Shown in pieces: positions 1 to 5,192 of a stretch of 5,192 bases of DNA. Made by a program: the position numbers and the translations under genes. The notes below the pieces were generated by a model, which made no database searches, was not told the origin of the DNA, and saw only the letters and a list, made by a program, of their open reading frames with translations. Position 1 is the first letter of the stretch, and the number at the start of each line of letters is the position of its first letter. This stretch comes from Methanosalsum sp. (GTDB lineage: Archaea > Halobacteriota > Methanosarcinia > Methanosarcinales > Methanosarcinaceae): NCBI GenBank assembly GCA_007127385.1, contig SKZM01000064.1, positions 1-5,192 on the forward strand, read 5' to 3'.

Positions 1-893
1 AGCCGGTCATCTGAAAGGGAACGCACTATCAGATTTGGAGAATAGGCGGATACAATATCATCCACTCCCCGGGGGAGTGCAAGTGTCACAATATCAGCAC
101 CTGTCCTCAGTGCTGCCATTGCTGTCAGGCCAGGCGCTCCAAAATATTCTCCGCCACCAACAACCAGTATTCTGCCTGACTGACCTTTATGGGAACCGAC
201 CTGGCGACGGTTCAGCATGGTAAGATTTCCAGGGCCAACATACACTTCTGCATCCCTGCATACACCAATGTCAATAACTTCAATAGCTCCTGCATACCGC
301 TCAGCATCTTCTATGGTAAGGCCCTTTTTCAAACGATGAAATGTAAGTGTTTTATCAGCCATGATCGATTTTTCAAACGAATTCCCATCAGGATCAAAGC
401 CTGAAGGGATATCCACCGAGATTACAGAGGAACCTGTACTGTTTATAATGTCTATTGCAGTAGATTCGGGTTCCCGTATACTGCCCTTTACACCGGTACC
501 GAATATGGCATCAACTATAACATCTGCAGATCTTAATGATTCGCAGTTCTCCAGACTGGAAGAATCGGTTATTTGCATTGCCTCTATACCACTGTATTTC
601 AGCAGGTCGAAATTTTTCAGTGCTTCCTCTGTTTTTATCATTGACCGTCTTCCAATAAGAATAACCTGTGTATGGATACCCTCATATGATGATAGATGGC
701 GGGCAGCTACAAATGCATCACCACCATTGTTACCCCTTCCGGCAACAAGAACAACCCTGCCACCGGAAATTATACTTCTGACCGCCTGCGCAATTGATGC
801 ACCGGCATTCTCCATCAGCTGCAGCCGGCTGAGTCCAAGACGTTCACAGTTGATATCAATTGCCTGCATCTGATTGGAAGTAATCGATTTCAT
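1..893 (-). CDS. nnr: Bifunctional NAD(P)H-hydrate epimerase / ADP-dependent NAD(P)H-hydrate dehydratase, C-terminally truncated by the window edge
   Basis: Reading leftward from the ATG at 893-891, the frame stays open for 297 codons to the window edge, so the 3' part is missing. The N-terminal domain (about residues 1-215) is a YjeF_N epimerase: it shows AGRGNNGGD at 51-59 (the NNxGD nucleotide-binding loop), VDAIFGTG at 127-134 with the presumed catalytic Asp128, and SVDIPSG at 159-165. From about residue 225 the ribokinase-like dehydratase domain begins, with SHKGQSGRILVVGGG at 234-248 and GAPGLTAMAALRTGA at 252-266. The GPG, DAD and ATP-site motifs of that domain would lie beyond the edge. 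In the family, the epimerase interconverts R and S forms of damaged NAD(P)H hydrate and the dehydratase restores NAD(P)H using ADP or ATP; the enzyme is cytosolic. The fused order is the usual prokaryotic one, about 480-510 residues in full. The start is supported by GGTGAG four bases upstream. The gene is divergent from the RCK-DHH gene. Confidence 0.95.
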   Translation of the reverse strand, partial: MKSITSNQMQAIDINCERLGLSRLQLMENAGASIAQAVRSIISGGRVVLVAGRGNNGGDAFVAARHLSSYEGIHTQVILIGRRSMIKTEEALKNFDLLKYSGIEAMQITDSSSLENCESLRSADVIVDAIFGTGVKGSIREPESTAIDIINSTGSSVISVDIPSGFDPDGNSFEKSIMADKTLTFHRLKKGLTIEDAERYAGAIEVIDIGVCRDAEVYVGPGNLTMLNRRQVGSHKGQSGRILVVGGGEYFGAPGLTAMAALRTGADIVTLALPRGVDDIVSAYSPNLIVRSLSDDR

Positions 894-897
894 ATAT

Positions 898-903
898 CTC
901 ACC
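898..903 (-). promoter_or_regulatory. Ribosome binding site of nnr
   Basis: On the minus strand the sequence reads GGTGAG, with four bases before the ATG at 893. It complements the CACCTCC end of archaeal 16S rRNA and fixes the start of nnr. Confidence 0.75.
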
Positions 904-940
904 TTTAAATCTGTCTAATCCTATTTACCAGTTAGTGTTA

Positions 941-950
941 TTTACATATA
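941..950 (-). promoter_or_regulatory. Possible TATA box for nnr
   Basis: Read on the minus strand this is TATATGTAAA. With archaeal spacing of roughly 25 bases it would place a transcript start near 920, giving a leader of about 25-30 bases in front of nnr. No clear BRE was recognised and other A/T-rich stretches lie in the same spacer, so the exact box is uncertain. Confidence 0.35.
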
Positions 951-978
951 TCAGCCCCTACTATATTATGAACAGGAG

Positions 979-986
979 TTTATATT
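979..986 (+). promoter_or_regulatory. Probable TATA box for the RCK-DHH gene
   Basis: TTTATATT, preceded by a purine-rich AGGAG that could serve as BRE, is close to the methanogen TATA consensus. Transcription would begin near 1009, leaving a leader of about 45 bases that contains the GGAGGT ribosome binding site. A weaker alternative is CTTAATAT around 1008-1015. The rest of the 894-1053 spacer shows nothing beyond the two divergent promoters. Confidence 0.5.
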
Positions 987-1039
987 GCTCTATCTAACCG
1001 AAAAGTGCTTAATATCAGAAAGAGTTTTTATTTGAGAAA

Positions 1040-1046
1040 AGGAGGT
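1040..1046 (+). promoter_or_regulatory. Strong Shine-Dalgarno site that decides an ATT start
   Basis: AGGAGGT is a full-strength complement of the archaeal 16S rRNA 3' end. Seven bases separate it from ATT at 1054, which is ideal spacing. The only other ATT in the frame nearby (1048) is one base away and would be unusable. There is no ATG, GTG or TTG in frame between the upstream stop TGA at 1033-1035 and GTG at 1279, so this site points to 1054 as the initiation codon. Confidence 0.75.
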
Positions 1047-1053
1047 AATTTTT

Positions 1054-2532
1054 ATTTCCACTGTTTCAAAAGCTTCAAAGAATTCCGACCCTCCTGCAAA
1101 AGCCAGGGTTAAGCCAACCTATCTGATCATTGGTAGTGGCAGCATTGGGTTTACACTAGCAAAAGAACTAAGGGAACTTAACAAAGACCTTGTCCTCATA
1201 GATAAGGATAAACAGAAAGTAGAGACGTTAAGAGAAGAAGCATACGAAGCGATTGTTGGAGACGCAAATGATCCGAATGTGCTAAGTTCGATAAATCTAA
1301 AGAACCTCACAGCCATACTGATCCTCACATCTGATAATGAGATAAACAAAATTGCATTGCAGAATATAAAAAACGTAATATCTTCTGATGTCTACTGTGT
1401 CTCAAGGGCATCGGACGTGATCAACAAGCAGGAAATGGAGGCGTTGGGTGCAGATTATGTATTCATGCCCTCAAAGATTGTTGCCACCGCGCTTGCACGG
1501 TCACTGGAGAGAGCAGAATCTCTAAAAAGAGGAAACCGATTATCAAAATGGTTAAAGGAGATCGCAGGCAAGAAGCTTGCGATTGTGGTCCATGATAATC
1601 CGGATCCGGATGCAATTGCAAGTGCAGTAGCACTTAAGGAGATCGCAACAAATTTTGACGTGGATGCAACCATTCTGTACCATGGGGAGATCGGACATCA
1701 GGAAAACAAGGCGTTTGTCAATCTGCTTGCTATCGAGCTTGAAAAGATGGATGAACATGACATTTCTGGATTCGATAAGGTTGCCCTGGTGGACTGTACC
1801 TTACCGGGTTCCAATAATCAGTTGCCACCTGAAACACCTATCGGGGTTGTAATAGACCACCATCCAACCGGGGAGATAGAGATTGAAGCAGAATACGCCG
1901 ACCTGAGGCCAAATGTGGGCTCAACCTCCACGATACTGACCAAATATCTTCAGGAACTTAACATTAACATAGAAAGGGAACTTGCAACTGCCCTCCTATA
2001 TGGGATCAGGACCGATACCCATGATTTTAAAAGGAATACCGATGCATCGGATTTGTCTGCAGCATCGTTTCTGTATCCCCTCTCTGACCATGAACTTCTG
2101 GACCAGCTGGAGAGACCTTCAATGTCAATAGAAACACTTGACATACTGGGAGAAGCAATTAACAGCAGACAGGTAATAGGAAGTTACCTGCTCTCAAATG
2201 TAGGAACTGTAAGGGACCGTGACGCATTGCCCCAGGCTGCAGATTATCTATTAAACCTGGAAGGTATAGCCACAACCATTGTATTTGGAGTATCTGAAGA
2301 CAGGATATTCATATCCGGCAGAACCAATGACATAAGGATCAATCTTGGAGAAGTAATGAAAGAAGGCTTTGGAGATCAATATGCAGGCGGCCATGCAACT
2401 GCAGCTGCAGCTCAGATTCCATTGGGTGTGTTCAGTGCTGCAAAGGATAGGCAAACACTGCTTCGCCTGGTAAATGAGTCTGTGGTCAAAAAGTTCCTGA
2501 AGGTTGTAGGCGTGGAAGAATCGGAAGAATAA
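1054..2532 (+). CDS. RCK (TrkA-N) / DHH-DHHA1 fusion phosphoesterase, apparent ATT start
   Basis: The protein is 492 residues if it starts at the ATT at 1054. Residues about 22-150 form an RCK/TrkA-type Rossmann domain: GSGSIG at 27-32, an acidic residue D50 closing the second strand, and GDA at 69-71. Such domains bind NAD(H), ATP/ADP or c-di-AMP in potassium transport regulators. After a linker comes a DHH phosphoesterase domain with all metal-binding motifs: HDNPDPD at 180-186, D247 in LVDCT, the DHH triad at 268-270, and D321 in RTDTHD. The C-terminal DHHA1 domain carries GGHATAAAA at 445-453. The active site looks intact, so a Mn-dependent phosphodiesterase or phosphatase acting on oligonucleotides, pAp or cyclic dinucleotides is likely; the substrate cannot be read from sequence. 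No transmembrane segment is seen, so it should be cytosolic. Starting at GTG 1279 would delete the GxGxxG motif, which argues for the upstream ATT. The YkgJ gene follows after 19 bases, probably cotranscribed. Confidence 0.9.
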   Translation: MSTVSKASKNSDPPAKARVKPTYLIIGSGSIGFTLAKELRELNKDLVLIDKDKQKVETLREEAYEAIVGDANDPNVLSSINLKNLTAILILTSDNEINKIALQNIKNVISSDVYCVSRASDVINKQEMEALGADYVFMPSKIVATALARSLERAESLKRGNRLSKWLKEIAGKKLAIVVHDNPDPDAIASAVALKEIATNFDVDATILYHGEIGHQENKAFVNLLAIELEKMDEHDISGFDKVALVDCTLPGSNNQLPPETPIGVVIDHHPTGEIEIEAEYADLRPNVGSTSTILTKYLQELNINIERELATALLYGIRTDTHDFKRNTDASDLSAASFLYPLSDHELLDQLERPSMSIETLDILGEAINSRQVIGSYLLSNVGTVRDRDALPQAADYLLNLEGIATTIVFGVSEDRIFISGRTNDIRINLGEVMKEGFGDQYAGGHATAAAAQIPLGVFSAAKDRQTLLRLVNESVVKKFLKVVGVEESEE

Positions 2533-2551
2533 AACCTTTCTCTGGATATAG

Positions 2552-3319
2552 ATGAAAAAACAACATGAAACGGATCTCAAAAGCATCGATAAGCTGAGAA
2601 GGTTTATGCTCTGCAAATGGAGAGAAGAACTGGCATGCTTAGATGAGATCAGTACTGAAGATATTGCATTGCATATCCAGAAAGCAGGATTCAGGTGTTT
2701 GAGATGCGGGGCCTGCTGCAGAAGTGAAGATGGAGATAACAGAGTATTCATAACACCTGCCGAGATTGACCTGATATCAGAAACCCATGACATGGACCTG
2801 GAAGATATTGCAGTACCATGTATTGATGATATACTTTCAAGTTCAGACAACCATCAGGAACTTCAATCCTTTATTGATACACAAGGAAATCTTCACCCCA
2901 CCGGCTGGATACTTCGTCGCAGATTCAATGGTGACTGCAAATTCATCAGCGATGCAGGTCCATCCAGTAAATGCAGGATATACAATGCAAGACCGGGCCT
3001 GTGCAGTACATACCCCTTCCATATGGAGAACATGAACCTGGAGATCTGCGAATGCCCCGGACTTGGAATGGATATTGAATGGAAGGAATGCATGGCTATT
3101 GCCAGAAAGGTAATACAGCGCTATATCAGCGAACTCAGAGACTTCATTTCAACATATGAAAAATATGAATACTTTTCATCTTCCAGTAAAGGATACGATA
3201 TTTATCTCCGCAGACTAAGTGAGGGTAAGAGTATATGTATTGTACATGATTCCAGGGGCATCAGCAAAGGTTTTCTGGTATCGGATTGCGAGGGTCTTAG
3301 GTTTATTCGGACAGTATGA
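2552..3319 (+). CDS. YkgJ-family cysteine-cluster protein (putative metal-binding)
   Basis: A 255-residue soluble protein of the CxxCxxCC (UPF0153/YkgJ) family. The hallmark is C49-LR-C52-GA-C55-C56. It is followed by C129, then C141-RIYNARPGLC151-STYPF and C166-E-C168-PG, the conserved order of the family, whose cysteines are thought to bind zinc or an Fe-S cluster. Its biochemical role is not established; 'Fe-S oxidoreductase' labels in databases are guesses. The N-terminal 45 residues are a charged helical lead-in and the C-terminal 75 residues lack cysteine motifs except C229 and C246. ATG 2552 is the first possible start, because TAG sits directly before it in frame; the next Met is residue 19 (2606). 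No Shine-Dalgarno is visible. With only 19 bases after the RCK-DHH stop, translation may depend on the upstream gene. The TTATTTTATTT stretch at 3381-3391 could end this transcript. Confidence 0.85.
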   Translation: MKKQHETDLKSIDKLRRFMLCKWREELACLDEISTEDIALHIQKAGFRCLRCGACCRSEDGDNRVFITPAEIDLISETHDMDLEDIAVPCIDDILSSSDNHQELQSFIDTQGNLHPTGWILRRRFNGDCKFISDAGPSSKCRIYNARPGLCSTYPFHMENMNLEICECPGLGMDIEWKECMAIARKVIQRYISELRDFISTYEKYEYFSSSSKGYDIYLRRLSEGKSICIVHDSRGISKGFLVSDCEGLRFIRTV

Positions 3320-3367
3320 CCAGGGTTTGCGAGCTTATACATGACCACAGAGAATACCAATATTTAA

Positions 3368-3378
3368 GATAGACTATC
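3368..3378. repeat. Small palindrome upstream of the leuC-type promoter
   Basis: GATAG-A-CTATC is a perfect 5-1-5 inverted repeat ending seven bases before the TATA box of the downstream gene. The position would suit a regulator or activator site abutting the BRE. It is short, and I do not recognise the motif as a known operator. Confidence 0.25.
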
Positions 3379-3384
3379 GATTAT

Positions 3385-3394
3385 TTTATTTATA
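3385..3394 (+). promoter_or_regulatory. TATA box of the isopropylmalate dehydratase/homoaconitase gene
   Basis: TTTATTTATA lies about 33 bases before the ATG at 3423. With archaeal spacing, transcription would start near 3415-3418, leaving a leader of only about 5-8 bases. That fits the lack of any Shine-Dalgarno before the start codon and suggests a near-leaderless mRNA. Confidence 0.55.
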
Positions 3395-3422
3395 ACATGA
3401 ACTATGTAACTCACTGATTATC

Positions 3423-4709
3423 ATGTCCACAAATACCAGTAATTCTATGACAATTTCTGAGAAGATATTCTCAAAGGCAGCAGGTAGGGATGTAAAAGCA
3501 GGAGATTTTGTCTTTGCCAATATAGACCGGGCAATGACACATGATATAACCGGTCCCCTGGCATTGAAAGGATTCTATGAGATCATGAGGGATAAGGAAG
3601 ATAAAAAAGTATGGGATCCCTCAAAGATCGTGATTATCTTTGATCATCAGGTTCCGGCCGATTCTCTCTATGCAGCATCAAACCATATAATGCTCAGAAA
3701 ATTTGCTAAAGAGCAGAATATTCTAAACTACGATGTATATGAAGGAATCTGTCATCAGGTAATGCCTGAAAAGGGACACGTGACCCCTGGAGACCTTGTG
3801 GTCGGCTCTGATTCCCATACCTGTTCCTACGGGGCACTTGGTGCCTTTTCCACAGGTATAGGATCTACTGATATGGCAGCTGTGTTTGCATCTGGTAGGC
3901 TCTGGTTCAAGGTCCCTGAAACCATACGTTTTGAGGTGGAGGGAAATCTGCCGGACCATGTCTATTCCAAGGATATCATTCTCCACCTTATCGGAGATAT
4001 CGGGATAGAGGGAGCTACCTACATGGCATCAGAATATGCAGGATCAGCTGTTAGGAATCTGTCCATGTCAGAGAGAATGACCATGTGCAACATGGCAATC
4101 GAGATGGGAGCAAAGACCGGAATTATCGAACCGGATAAGGTAACTGAGGATTACCTTAAGGAAAGGATATCCGGGTATCAGCTTGATCCCCACTGGAAAT
4201 CCGATCCTGATGCAGAGTCTTCACAGGTCAGACATTATGATGTATCGGACCTTGAACCACAAATTGCATGCCCCCATAATGTGGATAATGTAAAGCCTGT
4301 ATCAGAAGTAGAAGGTACAAAACTTGACCAGATATTTATCGGTTCGTGTACCAATGGAAGATTTGAGGATATTGAAATTGCTGCCAAAATAATTGGGGAT
4401 GAGCCTATTGCAAAGGATGTACGATTGCTGGTAATCCCGGCTTCCAGGACAGAATATCTCAAGGCAATGAAAGCAGGATATATCGAACAGCTCATAGAAG
4501 CCGGTGCAATTGTGGAATCAGCATGCTGTGGACCCTGTATGGGAGCTTCTTTTGGATTGCTGGGAGACGGTGAAGTGGGTCTTGCAACATCCAACCGTAA
4601 TTTCAGAGGCAGGGAAGGAAGCCCTGAATCCTTTGTATACCTGAGCTCTCCGGCAACTGCAGCTGCATCTGCCCTTACTGGTGAGATCACAGATCCCCGC
4701 AAGGTATGA
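3423..4709 (+). CDS. leuC: 3-isopropylmalate dehydratase / homoaconitase family, large subunit (LeuC-type)
   Basis: A 428-residue aconitase-fold large subunit, a normal length for the two-subunit archaeal type. The Fe-S ligands are C309 in GSCTNG and C369/C372 in CCGPCMG. Other family landmarks are MTHDITGP at 38-45, DHQVPADS at 74-81, [11 protein letters not shown] at 108-118, GSDSHTC at 128-134, GIGSTDMA at 145-152 and NRNFRGREG at 391-399. The N-terminal half, as I recall it, resembles the M. jannaschii isopropylmalate enzyme more than its homoaconitase, but the two paralogues are hard to tell apart from the large subunit. In LeuCD the [4Fe-4S] enzyme isomerises 2- and 3-isopropylmalate and, in the citramalate route, methylmalate; homoaconitase serves 2-oxosuberate synthesis for coenzyme B. 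The small subunit is not adjacent. ATG 3423 is taken as start because of the TATA spacing; ATG 3447 (Met9, MTISEKI) is also plausible from homologue lengths. Neither has a Shine-Dalgarno. The extra C368 beside the ligand is a small oddity. Confidence 0.93.
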   Translation: MSTNTSNSMTISEKIFSKAAGRDVKAGDFVFANIDRAMTHDITGPLALKGFYEIMRDKEDKKVWDPSKIVIIFDHQVPADSLYAASNHIMLRKFAKEQNILNYDVYEGICHQVMPEKGHVTPGDLVVGSDSHTCSYGALGAFSTGIGSTDMAAVFASGRLWFKVPETIRFEVEGNLPDHVYSKDIILHLIGDIGIEGATYMASEYAGSAVRNLSMSERMTMCNMAIEMGAKTGIIEPDKVTEDYLKERISGYQLDPHWKSDPDAESSQVRHYDVSDLEPQIACPHNVDNVKPVSEVEGTKLDQIFIGSCTNGRFEDIEIAAKIIGDEPIAKDVRLLVIPASRTEYLKAMKAGYIEQLIEAGAIVESACCGPCMGASFGLLGDGEVGLATSNRNFRGREGSPESFVYLSSPATAAASALTGEITDPRKV

Positions 4710-4752
4710 AATATATAGTGTAGAGAACCGTTGCCTGCATAAAACCAGAAGG

Positions 4753-4760
4753 TATATAAA
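4753..4760 (+). promoter_or_regulatory. Strong TATA box ahead of a structured leader or small RNA
   Basis: TATATAAA is a consensus archaeal TATA box, in an A-rich context. The usual spacing predicts a transcript start near 4781-4785, which is exactly where the inverted repeat beginning at 4784-4785 starts. No T-tract on the plus strand separates the preceding gene from it, so readthrough from leuC is possible. Confidence 0.55.
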
Positions 4761-4783
4761 AAAAACCAGCAATCTAAAAATAG

Positions 4784-4866
4784 ATGACGTTGGCCTTGCT
4801 TAAATTTCCCGTCATTGGATTATAATCCAGAAAGCCAACGTCACTTGATCTTCTGTTCAGGCCAGC
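4784..4866 (+). promoter_or_regulatory. Structured region with three competing pairings: hisE leader or independent small RNA
   Basis: TGACGTTGGC at 4785-4794 is repeated inverted as GCCAACGTCA at 4834-4843, a perfect 10-bp stem. It encloses a second perfect palindrome, TGGATTATAATCCA at 4816-4829. The same 5' arm can pair elsewhere: ATGACG (4784-4789) with CGTCAT (4810-4815), and GTTGGCC (4789-4795) with GGCCAGC (4860-4866, one G-U pair). These pairings exclude one another, as in attenuators or riboswitches. The region is non-coding as far as I can see. It does not match a tRNA, a box C/D RNA (no D box), or any riboswitch class I recognise. It could be the leader of hisE, a free small RNA, or a DNA-level site; pairing alone does not decide. 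Confidence 0.4.
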
Positions 4867-4873
4867 AAACACT

Positions 4874-4881
4874 ATTAAATA
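4874..4881 (+). promoter_or_regulatory. Possible hisE-proximal TATA box
   Basis: ATTAAATA would place a start near 4901-4904, just at the ribosome binding site of hisE. If used, hisE would have a very short leader and the upstream structured region would be a separate transcript or unused. It is a weaker box than the one at 4753. Confidence 0.3.
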
Positions 4882-4903
4882 TTGATAGGTGCTGTTCTTT
4901 AAA

Positions 4904-4908
4904 GGTGA
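4904..4908 (+). promoter_or_regulatory. Ribosome binding site of hisE
   Basis: GGTGA with five bases before ATG 4914, preceded by AAA. An in-frame TAA at 4911-4913 immediately before the ATG excludes any upstream start. Confidence 0.75.
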
Positions 4909-4913
4909 ATTAA

Positions 4914-5192
4914 ATGTCTACAAGTAACATTGAAGTCCTTGATGAGATATATGGAATCATCATTAACAGAAAAAGAGAACCTGTTCAACATTCATATGTG
5001 TGCTCATTACTAAATCATGATAAAGGAACCGATAAGATCCTTGAAAAGCTTGGCGAGGAGACTGTGGAGACCATCATTGCTGCAAAAAACGGGATAAGAG
5101 AAGATATAATATACGAGTCATGTGATCTTATATTCCATCTGATGGTTATGCTTGCAGCCTATGATATCGAGCTGGAGGAGATCACAGAGTCG
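4914..5192 (+). CDS. hisE: Phosphoribosyl-ATP pyrophosphohydrolase, 3' end cut by the window edge
   Basis: The frame is open for 93 codons to the right edge with no stop, so probably only the last few to about fifteen residues are missing (stand-alone HisE proteins are about 95-110 residues). The MazG-like all-alpha fold is recognisable from SYVCSLL at 27-33, the KILEKLGEETVE segment at 41-52 with metal-binding E48, E49 and E52, and the second-helix E68-xx-D71 in YESCDLIFHL. HisE hydrolyses phosphoribosyl-ATP to phosphoribosyl-AMP and pyrophosphate, the second step of histidine biosynthesis, in the cytosol. Here it is a stand-alone protein rather than a HisI-HisE fusion, as is usual in archaea. 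No other his gene is visible in the window; what follows downstream is unknown. Its expression may be controlled through the structured region at 4784-4866. Confidence 0.93.
   Translation, partial: MSTSNIEVLDEIYGIIINRKREPVQHSYVCSLLNHDKGTDKILEKLGEETVETIIAAKNGIREDIIYESCDLIFHLMVMLAAYDIELEEITES

Noticed and set aside
361..873. Plus-strand open frame of 170 codons
   Set aside because: It lies antisense inside nnr, whose minus-strand product has clear YjeF motifs. The plus-strand product shows low-complexity Ser/Ile/Pro content and no recognisable domain.
1279..2532. Shorter version of the RCK-DHH protein starting at GTG 1279
   Set aside because: It would discard the GxGxxG nucleotide-binding motif, and no Shine-Dalgarno precedes 1279, whereas a strong one precedes ATT 1054.
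2251..2850. Minus-strand open frame of 199 codons
   Set aside because: It spans the end of the RCK-DHH gene and the start of the YkgJ gene in antisense. The product is Ser/Leu-rich without motifs, and both sense genes carry clear family signatures.
3397..3417. Six-codon upstream mini-ORF before the leuC-type gene
   Set aside because: It has no ribosome binding site and most likely lies upstream of the transcription start.
4235..4702. Minus-strand open frame of 155 codons
   Set aside because: It is a shadow of the conserved Fe-S ligand region of the aconitase-family gene on the plus strand and has no recognisable family.
4785..4843. tRNA or box C/D RNA gene
   Set aside because: There is no D-arm or T-arm consensus and no anticodon arm. 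A C-box-like GATGA occurs at the start but no CTGA D box follows.
4785..4843. MITE-like element bounded by 10-bp inverted repeats
   Set aside because: There is no flanking target duplication, no second copy in the window, and the TATA spacing fits a transcript start better.
4838..4866. Intrinsic terminator after the leuC-type gene
   Set aside because: The 10-bp stem is not followed by a plus-strand T-tract; the downstream sequence is mixed.

Overview
This window looks like chromosomal DNA from a methanogenic archaeon, most likely a mesophilic or halophilic member of the Methanosarcinales. The reasons are archaeal GGTGA- or GGAGGT-type ribosome binding sites, A/T-rich TATA boxes at archaeal spacing, moderate GC, and protein sequences that by eye resemble methanogen homologues (LeuC-type aconitase subunit, HisE, RCK-DHH protein). 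The genus is inferred; no rRNA or methanogenesis gene is present to fix it.

Layout. Bases 1-893 (minus strand) hold the N-terminal 297 residues of a bifunctional NAD(P)H-hydrate repair enzyme (Nnr), cut by the left edge. A 160-bp divergent spacer follows. Then, on the plus strand, comes a 492-residue protein fusing an N-terminal RCK/TrkA-type Rossmann domain to a DHH/DHHA1 phosphoesterase (1054-2532). It appears to start at an ATT codon behind a near-perfect Shine-Dalgarno. Nineteen bases later a YkgJ-type cysteine-cluster protein (2552-3319) follows, probably in the same transcript. After a 103-bp promoter spacer lies the large subunit of 3-isopropylmalate dehydratase or homoaconitase (3423-4709), without its small subunit next to it. 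A 204-bp spacer holds a strong TATA box and an RNA-like region with three mutually exclusive pairings. The window ends inside hisE (4914 to the right edge).

Functionally this is ordinary housekeeping: cofactor repair, nucleotide or oligonucleotide turnover, and amino-acid (leucine/isoleucine or 2-oxoacid chain elongation, and histidine) biosynthesis. I see no mobile element, CRISPR array, tRNA, rRNA or defence system. The points most worth a second look are the ATT start, the RCK-DHH fusion and its YkgJ neighbour, and the switch-like leader or small RNA upstream of hisE.
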